Source: Holophaga sp.
GTDB taxonomy: Bacteria > Acidobacteriota > Holophagae > Holophagales > Holophagaceae
Assembly: GCA_030691225.1 (NCBI GenBank)
Contig: JAUYES010000265.1
Span: 1 to 5,291, forward strand
Reading direction: 5' to 3'
DNA: 5,291 nt
The notes beneath the pieces are model-generated. The model saw only the letters and a program-made list of their open reading frames with translations. It was not told the DNA's origin and searched no databases. Below are positions 1-5,291 of this stretch, piece after piece. A program made the translations under genes and the position numbers. Every line of letters begins with the position of its first letter. The stretch's first letter is position 1.

Positions 1-764
1 ACCTCCGCACCATTACCGAAGTTAACTTGGTCAGCGTCGAGCAGCTCTCTTACCAGGAATTCCTGCTGTCGGTGCCCGACCCCACCTGTTTCAATGCCAT
101 CAGCATTCGCCCGCTGGAGGGTGCCTTCGCCTTGGAAGTCAATCCTCAGTTGGTGTTTCCGATCATCGACAAGATGCTCGGTGGCCCTGGTGATGCCCTG
201 AAGCAGATCCGGACCATGACCGATATCGAACAGAGCATCTTCGAAGGCGTTCTTAAATTGCTCTTGGAGGATCTGCGCGAGGCTTGGCGCGGCATTATTG
301 ATCTGGATTTCAAGATCCAAGCTCGGGAAACCAGCCCCCAGCTCATCCAGATCGTAGCCCCCAACGAAGTCGTTCTGCTTGTGGTGTTCGAAGTCAAGAT
401 GGGCATCGTGGCTGGCATGGTCAACCTAGCCATCCCCTCAATCATTCTGGAACCCGTAGCCAACAAGTTCGATCAAGAGATGTACACGGGCTATAAGAAA
501 TCGAGCACGTTTGAAGAGGCCAAACTCCTCATCGAAAGCATCAAGCGCTGCGATATGACGGTCTGTGCCGAAATTCGTGGAACCTCCTTGCCACTCAGGG
601 ATGTGCTGGCCCTGCAAAACGGGGACATCATCCCCCTCAGCAAACGATTCGACGCCGTATTAGACCTCACCGTGGATGGCATTCCTCGCTACCAGGGGTA
701 CGTTGCACTCAACGCCAACCAGAAGCGTGTCTTCCAGGTCACGTCCACCAAACAGGAGGGATGA
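1..764 (+). CDS. fliM: Flagellar motor switch protein FliM, C-terminal 253 residues (5' truncated by window edge)
   Basis: FliM forms the middle tier of the flagellar C-ring, linking FliG to FliN and receiving CheY-P. The reading frame is open from base 3 to the TGA at 762-764, so the gene starts left of the window; a TTG at 27 lies inside conserved sequence and is not the start. Visible are the CheC-like middle domain (about residues 1-170 of the visible part) with the diagnostic LGGPGD loop at visible residues 59-64, the following IEQS...LEDLREAW helix typical of FliM, and a C-terminal SpoA domain (about 180-245) with SLPLRDVLALQNGDIIPL. From the usual position of the GGPG loop, roughly 70 N-terminal residues are missing, including the expected CheY-binding EIDALL-type motif. 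The next gene begins one base after the stop, so the two are surely in one operon. Family assignment is secure. Confidence 0.96.
   Translation, partial: LRTITEVNLVSVEQLSYQEFLLSVPDPTCFNAISIRPLEGAFALEVNPQLVFPIIDKMLGGPGDALKQIRTMTDIEQSIFEGVLKLLLEDLREAWRGIIDLDFKIQARETSPQLIQIVAPNEVVLLVVFEVKMGIVAGMVNLAIPSIILEPVANKFDQEMYTGYKKSSTFEEAKLLIESIKRCDMTVCAEIRGTSLPLRDVLALQNGDIIPLSKRFDAVLDLTVDGIPRYQGYVALNANQKRVFQVTSTKQEG
754..759 (+). promoter_or_regulatory. Ribosome binding site of the fliN-like gene
   Basis: AGGAGG lies inside the last codons of fliM, 6 bases before the ATG at 766. It decides the start: the same frame is open further upstream to an ATG at 676, but that one lies deep inside fliM, has no such site and would add 30 residues unlike FliN or CheC. 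Translation is probably coupled to fliM termination at 762-764. Confidence 0.85.
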
Positions 765-765
765 G

Positions 766-1737
766 ATGGATCCTGCGATGAGCCAACTCCTCCAAAAAAT
801 CGGTCCAAGCTTTGCCGAAAGCATGGGTTCCGTATTTTCAATGCTTACGGGTCGCGAATTCGGGGTGGTTCCTGGAACAACGGAGTCCATGGACCACGAA
901 GCCGTCAGCAACCTCTATACCGGCGCCGTTGTGTATGTGAAGGCCACGTATACCAAGGGTGTTTCCGGGCACATGATCTTTTCGCTGCCCCTGCAAGAAG
1001 GCACCCAATTAGTGGATCTCATGCTCGGAGGCGATGGCGCCGCCTCGACCGAACTCGCAGGCGATTCCCGAGATGCCCTGGCTGAAACATTCAATCAGAT
1101 CATGGGCAGTGCCAATCAGGCCCTTTCCGATTTGGCCGGCGAAACGCTCTCCATCTCCAATGTTGAAATTTTCTCAACCGAAGCGGGCCAGCCGGAAGGC
1201 CTCCAAGAACTGCTGGGCGCGGGGAGCTTTGATGTCTTGAGCCTTTCCACCACTCAAGAAAACCTGGCGACCACAATTCATCTCTTAATCCCGGACATGC
1301 TTTCGGAACAGCTTAAGCGCAAGCTGGGAATGGGTCAGCCCCCAGAACAAGTTCCAGTTCCGGCACCGGCAAGTGCCGCTGCTGCATCTCCCTCTGCTTC
1401 ACAGCCCAGCGCTCCAGCCCCTACTCCAGTCGCTGCTGGCCCCACCAATTCGGGCTCACGCCAGTCCTCGGTCGATACCGGGAATCTGGACCTGCTGCTC
1501 GATATCGAACTCCCGGTCATGGTGCGCATGGGCCAAACCGAGATGGCCTTGGGCGAACTGCTCAAGCTAACTCCTGGTTCCATTTTGGAACTGAATCGTG
1601 CAGCAGATGCTCCAGTGGAATTGCTCGTCAACGGCAAGCAAATCGCCAAGGGCGAAGTGGTGGTCGTTGATGGCAACTTTGCCTTCCGCATCACGGAAAT
1701 TGAAAGCACCGACACCCGCATTCGGAGCCTTTCCTGA
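766..1737 (+). CDS. fliN: FliN/FliY-type flagellar motor switch protein with N-terminal CheC-like domain (323 aa)
   Basis: A C-ring protein that partners FliM through its SpoA domain. Residues 1-190 form a CheC/FliY-like region made of two pseudo-repeats; residues 190-236 are a Pro/Ala/Ser-rich linker; residues 240-323 are a FliN SpoA domain (LDLLLDIELPVMVRMGQTEM, ...LGELLKLTPGSILEL, then GEVVVVDGNFAFRITEI). A plain FliN is about 100-140 aa, so this is the long FliY-like architecture. The second pseudo-repeat keeps the CheC-type D-x3-E-x2-N triad (D103, E107, N110), but the proline expected 22 residues later is N132. The first repeat has Q7, K11 and P14 at the triad positions, yet retains P36 at the correct spacing. 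FliY and CheC dephosphorylate CheY-P; whether this one does is unknown. The start at 766 is set by AGGAGG and the near-overlap with fliM. No obvious N-terminal FliY-type CheY-binding peptide is seen. The symbol fliY would be equally defensible. Confidence 0.93.
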   Translation: MDPAMSQLLQKIGPSFAESMGSVFSMLTGREFGVVPGTTESMDHEAVSNLYTGAVVYVKATYTKGVSGHMIFSLPLQEGTQLVDLMLGGDGAASTELAGDSRDALAETFNQIMGSANQALSDLAGETLSISNVEIFSTEAGQPEGLQELLGAGSFDVLSLSTTQENLATTIHLLIPDMLSEQLKRKLGMGQPPEQVPVPAPASAAAASPSASQPSAPAPTPVAAGPTNSGSRQSSVDTGNLDLLLDIELPVMVRMGQTEMALGELLKLTPGSILELNRAADAPVELLVNGKQIAKGEVVVVDGNFAFRITEIESTDTRIRSLS

Positions 1738-1849
1738 AATCAATACCACACCTGTGGTAGTCGCTCCTGCCACACCCTGTGATGGTTCAGCCACATTGGC
1801 TGGTGGAGATATCTAGGGTTATCCTCGGTTCTCTTCCAGAGGACAAACC
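1738..1849 (+). promoter_or_regulatory. Intergenic leader between fliN and glmS with three small dyads
   Basis: This 112-bp gap holds TACCACA-CC-TGTGGTA (1744-1759, perfect 7-base arms), CACA-CCC-TGTG (1771-1781) and CAGCCA-CAT-TGGCTG (1788-1802). Each contains CCACA, starting at 1746, 1770 and 1791, i.e. 21-24 bases apart. None is followed by a T-run, so there is no clear intrinsic terminator for the flagellar operon. A weak promoter candidate is TTGGCT (1796-1801) with TTATCC 17 bases on (1819-1824); the match is poor. AGAGGA (1838-1843) is the glmS ribosome binding site. The dyads are seen directly; an operator role is inference only. Confidence 0.35.
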
Positions 1850-3685
1850 ATGTGCGGAATCGTTGGATACATCGGTCATCAATCGGCAGCCACCCTATTG
1901 CTGGATGGACTACAGACTTTGGAATACCGTGGCTACGATAGCGCAGGTATTGCTCTTGCTCCCGGGGACGGGGCCTTTCGGGTCACTCGAGCCTCGGGCA
2001 AATTGATCAATCTTCGAAACAAGATGGATGCGCAGGATCCAGCAACCTTGGGTATCGGCCACACGCGGTGGGCGACTCACGGCCGTCCCACCGAAGAAAA
2101 TGCCCATCCCCATCGCAGCGCCGACGGAAAAATCGTCGCCGTACACAATGGCATTTTCGAAAACTTCCTTGAACTGCGCAAAGAACTCCAGGCCCAGGGG
2201 GAAATCTTTAGCTCTGAGACGGATACCGAGGCCTTTCCCGTGATGGTTTCTCACTTGATGAAGGCTGGGCTGAGCTTTCGCGATGCCTTTCAGCAGGCAC
2301 TGGGTCGGATGGAAGGTATCTACGCCATTGCCTGCCTCCATGCGGACGACCCCGATCGCTTGTTGGCCGCCCGCAGCGGGCCACCTCTAGTCATCGGCCT
2401 AGGCGAAGGCGAAACCTTTCTGGCTTCCGATGTCGTGCCCCTGCTCCGTCACACTCGCCGTGTCATCTTTCTGGAAGACGGCGATATCGCCGAGATTACG
2501 CGCGCCGGCGCTCAAATCAGCCGTTTGGATGGCAGCCGGGTTGAGCGCCTCGAGCAGCACATTCCCTATGATCCAGTGGCGGCGGAAAAGGGCGGCTTCA
2601 AACATTTCATGCAAAAGGAAATTTTCGAACAGCCCCAAGCCATTTCAAACACGCTGCTCAACCGCCTACCCATCGAGCCTGGAGAAACTATCCCGCTGGA
2701 ACTCCCCTTTTCGGATGAGGAACTGAAGGCCCTGCAGCGTATCCACATCGTTGCCTGCGGGACCAGTTGGCATGCCGGACTGGTCGGAAAATTCCTAATT
2801 GAACAGCTCGCGCGCACAGCCGTGGAAGTGGACTATGCCTCGGAGTATCGCTACCGCGAGCCTGTCATTCCCGAAGGCACTCTGATTATCGGTATCACCC
2901 AGAGCGGTGAAACGGCGGATACTCTTGCCGCCATGAAGGAAGCAGCCCTGCGAGGAGCCCGCACCCTCGCCATCTGCAATGTTATGGGCTCCACTGCTAC
3001 ACGCACTGCGGAGGCTTCCATTCTGACTCACGCGGGCCCAGAAATCGGCGTGGCATCCACCAAGGCCTTCACCACTCAGCTTGCCGTGTTAACCCTGCTG
3101 GCCCTGCGCATCGGTGAGGCCAAAGGCACGGTTAATCCCGCTCAGAAAGAAGAACTGCTCCAGGGCCTTCGCGAACTGCCCGCTCACCTGGAACACCTGA
3201 ATGCGCTGGAGCCCCAGATCATGCGTTGGGCGCAAAAATACCGTGATGCCTCCGACTTCTTGTATCTGGGCCGAGGCCCTCTATATCCCATCGCGCTGGA
3301 GGGCGCGCTGAAGTTGAAGGAGATCTCCTATATCCATGCCGAGGGCTACCCCGCGGGCGAAATGAAGCATGGCCCCATCGCCCTCATCGATAAGAATCTG
3401 CCGGTAGTCGCACTCATGCCCAAGGATGCTCACCGAGAAAAGACTCTCAGCAATCTGCAAGAAGCCGCCGCACGGGATGGCCGCATCCTTGGCCTAGTCA
3501 CCCAGGGCGATCATGGCCTGGATGGCATTGCCGAGGACGTGCTGGAATTGCCCGATGTCCACCCCTGGCTCGCGCCCATTCTTTACGTGCTACCTCTGCA
3601 ACTCCTCTCCTACCACATCGCGGTTTTGCGGGGGTGCGATGTGGACCAACCAAGGAATTTGGCAAAATCGGTGACAGTCGAGTAA
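1850..3685 (+). CDS. glmS: Glutamine--fructose-6-phosphate aminotransferase (isomerizing), GlmS (611 aa)
   Basis: This cytoplasmic enzyme converts fructose-6-phosphate and glutamine to glucosamine-6-phosphate and glutamate, the first committed step to UDP-GlcNAc for peptidoglycan and LPS. The N-terminal class II glutaminase domain (about 2-230) begins MCGIVGYIG, with Cys2 as the catalytic nucleophile after Met removal, then RGYDSAG (27-33), HTRWATHG (71-78), HNGIFENF (99-106) and SETDTE with D125. Two SIS domains follow: about 290-425, with CGTS (303-306), TQSGET (350-355) and ASTKAFTTQ (402-410); and about 460-600, with the catalytic E484/K488/E491 cluster, H507 in KHGP and the C-terminal K606 in LAKSVTVE. 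All key residues are intact and the length matches the family (E. coli about 609). ATG 1850 is preceded by AGAGGA at 6-base spacing. No glmS ribozyme could be present in so short and unlike a leader. A terminator follows about 60 bases after the stop, so glmS may be transcribed alone or by read-through from fliMN. Confidence 0.98.
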   Translation: MCGIVGYIGHQSAATLLLDGLQTLEYRGYDSAGIALAPGDGAFRVTRASGKLINLRNKMDAQDPATLGIGHTRWATHGRPTEENAHPHRSADGKIVAVHNGIFENFLELRKELQAQGEIFSSETDTEAFPVMVSHLMKAGLSFRDAFQQALGRMEGIYAIACLHADDPDRLLAARSGPPLVIGLGEGETFLASDVVPLLRHTRRVIFLEDGDIAEITRAGAQISRLDGSRVERLEQHIPYDPVAAEKGGFKHFMQKEIFEQPQAISNTLLNRLPIEPGETIPLELPFSDEELKALQRIHIVACGTSWHAGLVGKFLIEQLARTAVEVDYASEYRYREPVIPEGTLIIGITQSGETADTLAAMKEAALRGARTLAICNVMGSTATRTAEASILTHAGPEIGVASTKAFTTQLAVLTLLALRIGEAKGTVNPAQKEELLQGLRELPAHLEHLNALEPQIMRWAQKYRDASDFLYLGRGPLYPIALEGALKLKEISYIHAEGYPAGEMKHGPIALIDKNLPVVALMPKDAHREKTLSNLQEAAARDGRILGLVTQGDHGLDGIAEDVLELPDVHPWLAPILYVLPLQLLSYHIAVLRGCDVDQPRNLAKSVTVE

Positions 3686-3743
3686 GCCGTTGCGCAGTAA
3701 TAACTCGGACATTGATGCGGTGGTCCGGCATTTGGGGCCGCAG

Positions 3744-3774
3744 AAAAATAACCGGAACTGCACCGGTTATTTTT
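3744..3774 (+). terminator. Rho-independent terminator after glmS
   Basis: A perfect 12-base inverted repeat, AAAAATAACCGG (3744-3755) and CCGGTTATTTTT (3763-3774), encloses a 7-base loop. Beyond a 2x2 mismatch the stem resumes with CCGC (3738-3741) against GCGG (3777-3780). The T-rich right arm serves as the U-tract, while only four GC pairs close the stem, so termination strength is uncertain. The symmetry would also allow termination on the other strand. It sits 59 bases after the glmS stop. Confidence 0.75.
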
Positions 3775-3796
3775 GCGCGGCTCCTAAGGAGAGGGC

Positions 3797-3824
3797 TCGA
3801 CTTTTCACACAGGCCAGCTACAAT
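3797..3824 (+). promoter_or_regulatory. Sigma70-type promoter for tRNA-Val
   Basis: TCGACT (3797-3802, 4 of 6 to TTGACA) and TACAAT (3819-3824, 5 of 6 to TATAAT) are separated by 16 bases. The predicted start near 3831 lies only about five bases before the mature tRNA 5' end, a very short leader. It follows directly after the glmS terminator, so the tRNA appears to have its own transcription unit. Confidence 0.6.
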
Positions 3825-3835
3825 GGATACTTCGC

Positions 3836-3912
3836 GGACGCGTAGCTCAGTTGGTTAGAGCGCTTGCTCGACACGCAAGAGGTCGATGGTTCGACTCCAT
3901 TCGTGTCCACCA
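3836..3912 (+). tRNA. tRNA-Val (anticodon GAC), CCA encoded, C at position 33
   Basis: A 77-base cloverleaf folds completely. The acceptor stem GGACGCG (3836-3842) pairs with CGTGTCC (3902-3908) with one G-U. The D arm is GCTC/GAGC with loop AGTTGGTTA; the anticodon stem is CTTGC (3863-3867)/GCAAG (3875-3879); the T arm is GATGG/CCATT with loop TTCGACT. The discriminator is A3909, followed by encoded CCA (3910-3912). The 7-base anticodon loop is TCGACAC, which puts GAC at 3870-3872, reading GUC and GUU. A35, C36 and A73 fit valine identity. Position 33, nearly always U, is C here (3869), and position 32 is U. The stem pairing leaves no other register. It has its own promoter upstream and a terminator starting 4 bases after CCA. 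Confidence 0.93.
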
Positions 3913-3915
3913 GAT

Positions 3916-3944
3916 AAAAGGCCACCCGATCGGGTGGCCTTTTT
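3916..3944. terminator. Shared bidirectional terminator between tRNA-Val and the Omp85 gene
   Basis: AAAAGGCCACCCG (3916-3928) and CGGGTGGCCTTTT (3931-3943) form an uninterrupted inverted repeat about the palindromic centre CCCGATCGGG; the physical loop is probably GATC. On the + strand it ends in five T (3940-3944) and terminates the tRNA. On the - strand it ends in TTTT and lies 19 bases after the stop of the convergent Omp85 gene, so it can serve both. The + orientation looks stronger. Confidence 0.92.
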
Positions 3945-3962
3945 GATTGGGTCACACAAGCT

Positions 3963-5291
3963 TCAGAATTGGAATCCAGCAGAAACGAGCAAGCTCTTGA
4001 GTTGGGTATCACGCTCTAGATTCGTGCGGGGTCGGCCAAGGATCCGCTTGATATCCACCGCATATTCGAGTTTGATGGGCAGGCCAATTTTGAGAATCAG
4101 CCCCGCTCCAACCGCCGTGCGCAATGGAGGGAATCGTGGCGACAGGCCTCTGTCGCGAAGGGATTGGTAGATTTGTCCTGAATCCACGAAAACCTCGCCC
4201 CAGAAAACCGGAGCCCACAACGGGAAGCGGTATTCCAAATTCAGCAGGGCCAAGCCCTGGCCGCCCAGTGGAATGGATAAGGTGCGCTGATTTCCATTGG
4301 CATCCAGCAGCGGCGTAAAGGCAGGCGCTGGACCTGTAAGTTCCACTTCGCCAATAGCACCCAGCGAATCCGGTTCCACCCCACGATGGGTGCCGGGCCC
4401 ACCGGCAAAAAAACGTTCCGCCAACGGAAGATCTTCCGCCGAACTAGCCGTGGGCCGAGCAAGCCCCACCCGAAGGCCAAGACTAATCACGCCGGCCGAG
4501 GCTCGATACCCCAAGGCCCAATTCCATTGATGGCGAAGATCTAGTTTTACAAAACTACTGTTGGAGCTCGTTCCAAAAAGTTGATTTGCAAACTCGAACC
4601 GAGCGGCGGTAAAGGTTCCAGAGGTTGGGTCCAAACGGTTATCCCGTCGATCTCGGACCACCTGAAAATAGGGTGCTGAAATGATCACCCCCCCCGCTGG
4701 AAAGCCAGCCACATTGGCTAATTCTTGGTCGGAAATGCCAGAACTGGAAAGGGGCCTTACTTCGGTGCGCTCAAATCGATAACCCGCCTGCACTACCGAT
4801 TCCAAACCAAGGTTCCACTCCAGTCCAAACGAAGCACGACGGCGGCGGAGCATGTAGACCGAGCGCTGTTCATCGATGTAAGCGGCTTCTGCATCAAACT
4901 GCGTGCGGTCTGGCAACCAAGCATCCAAAATGGCGGGCGCCAATCGGGGATCCATGTAGCCCAGCCGATACATATCCACCGACCGTGTAAATTCACCCGT
5001 GGGAAACCACTTTCGCAGGGTGGGGTTCTGAATGGTGGCGTCCCCGGCTCGAATCCCAAAATCAAGCGTGCGTCCCATGCCGCCCACATTTAGCCGCTGC
5101 ACTCCCAGATCCAAGTGATAGCCCTGACTCTTGTCGTAGCCAAAACCAGAGCTGAAGATCCAGGGTGAACGCTCCGTGACCTTCAAAAGGAGATCACCAT
5201 CTTTCCAAGGTGAAGGCACTTCGTCCCCCACCTCCGTCAGCGCCAATAGATCCACCTGTTCCATCACGCCCATATTCCCAACTTGAGCCTG
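3963..5291 (-). CDS. Omp85-family outer-membrane protein (BamA/TamA-like), C-terminal 442 residues, 5' truncated
   Basis: Omp85 proteins are outer-membrane beta-barrels with periplasmic POTRA domains that insert or assemble other barrel proteins. The frame is open to the right edge (visible N-terminus QAQVGNMG), so the ATG at 5271-5273 is not a credible start. The signal peptide and earlier POTRAs lie outside. Visible residues 1-45 look like the end of the last POTRA (VDLLALTEV...DLLLKVTERSPW). The barrel follows: FGYDKSQG, the RRDNRLDPTSG segment common in Omp85, FFAGGPGTHRGVEPDSLGA (the L6-loop motif, normally V/I-R-G-F/Y; here H-R-G-V with the arginine at 4383-4385 kept), LLNLEYRFPLWAP, and a C-terminal strand ending AGFQF with the terminal Phe typical of barrel signals. 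About 400 barrel residues suits BamA better than the shorter TamA barrel, but the POTRAs needed to decide are missing. An 8-base G run (4688-4695) lies in frame. Transcribed convergently to tRNA-Val. Confidence 0.9.
   Translation of the reverse strand, partial: QAQVGNMGVMEQVDLLALTEVGDEVPSPWKDGDLLLKVTERSPWIFSSGFGYDKSQGYHLDLGVQRLNVGGMGRTLDFGIRAGDATIQNPTLRKWFPTGEFTRSVDMYRLGYMDPRLAPAILDAWLPDRTQFDAEAAYIDEQRSVYMLRRRRASFGLEWNLGLESVVQAGYRFERTEVRPLSSSGISDQELANVAGFPAGGVIISAPYFQVVRDRRDNRLDPTSGTFTAARFEFANQLFGTSSNSSFVKLDLRHQWNWALGYRASAGVISLGLRVGLARPTASSAEDLPLAERFFAGGPGTHRGVEPDSLGAIGEVELTGPAPAFTPLLDANGNQRTLSIPLGGQGLALLNLEYRFPLWAPVFWGEVFVDSGQIYQSLRDRGLSPRFPPLRTAVGAGLILKIGLPIKLEYAVDIKRILGRPRTNLERDTQLKSLLVSAGFQF

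Noticed and set aside
27..29. TTG as start codon of the fliM fragment
   Set aside because: The conserved FliM sequence continues in frame upstream to the window edge; the gene is simply truncated.
676..765. In-frame ATG at 676 as start of the FliN-like protein
   Set aside because: It lies within fliM, has no ribosome binding site and adds residues unlike the family; ATG 766 with AGGAGG is clearly better.
1335..1721. Antisense open frame opposite the FliN-like gene
   Set aside because: Low-complexity Ser/Ala/Gly-rich translation that mirrors the Pro/Ala linker codons; a shadow of the real gene.
1738..1849. glmS ribozyme or other known riboswitch in the glmS leader
   Set aside because: The leader is only 112 bases, shows none of the expected nested pseudoknot structure, and its small dyads do not fit any riboswitch I know.
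3498..3731. Antisense frame over the end of glmS and the following gap
   Set aside because: Arg/Pro-rich composition typical of an antisense shadow; no ribosome site or recognisable domain.
3634..3858. Forward open frame running from glmS through the terminator into the tRNA
   Set aside because: It overlaps an intact glmS end, a hairpin terminator and a tRNA; no coding signal.
3836..3912. tRNA 3' end as an integration (att) site
   Set aside because: The tRNA is intact and followed directly by its terminator and a housekeeping gene; no integrase and no repeated tRNA 3' fragment is visible in the window.
1788..4719. Exact 14-base repeat CAGCCACATTGGCT at 1788-1801 and 4706-4719
   Set aside because: One copy is intergenic and one is inside the Omp85 coding sequence. 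The sequence is partly palindromic and a single 14-base match in 5 kb is close to chance.
4725..5093. 122-codon frame on the + strand opposite the Omp85 gene
   Set aside because: The opposite strand encodes a recognisable Omp85 barrel with all family motifs; this frame has none.

Overview
The window looks like ordinary chromosome from a flagellated, Gram-negative-type bacterium. It carries flagellar motor-switch genes, an Omp85-family outer-membrane barrel and a tRNA with an encoded CCA end. Base composition is moderately GC-rich (mid-50s percent by eye) and fairly even across all genes, with no sign of recent transfer. The species cannot be named from the sequence. A FliN that carries a CheC-like front half is seen in several deep-branching phyla and in Firmicutes (FliY), and the Omp85 gene rules out a typical Firmicute. 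A non-proteobacterial diderm is a reasonable but unproven guess.

Layout: (1) 1-764, + strand: the 3' three-quarters of fliM, cut by the left edge. (2) 766-1737, +: a long FliN/FliY-type switch protein (CheC-like domain, Pro/Ala linker, C-terminal SpoA domain), one base after fliM and translationally close to it. (3) 1738-1849: a 112-bp gap holding three small dyads around repeated CCACA motifs. (4) 1850-3685, +: complete glmS (611 aa). (5) 3686-3835: a long hairpin terminator for glmS, then a compact promoter. (6) 3836-3912, +: tRNA-Val(GAC), complete with CCA, but with C instead of the near-universal U at position 33. (7) 3916-3944: a strong, nearly symmetric terminator shared by the tRNA and the convergent gene. 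(8) 5291-3963, - strand: the C-terminal part of an Omp85 (BamA/TamA-like) barrel protein whose start lies beyond the right edge. No stretch above 300 bases lacks a gene.

Functionally, FliM and the FliN-like protein are C-ring partners that set flagellar rotation direction. GlmS makes glucosamine-6-phosphate for peptidoglycan and LPS, and the Omp85 protein inserts or assembles outer-membrane proteins. Apart from fliM/fliN these are neighbours rather than a system. I see no mobile element, CRISPR array, defence island or new multi-gene system. The points most worth a second look are the complementary decay of the two CheC-type active sites in the FliN-like protein and the C33 tRNA.
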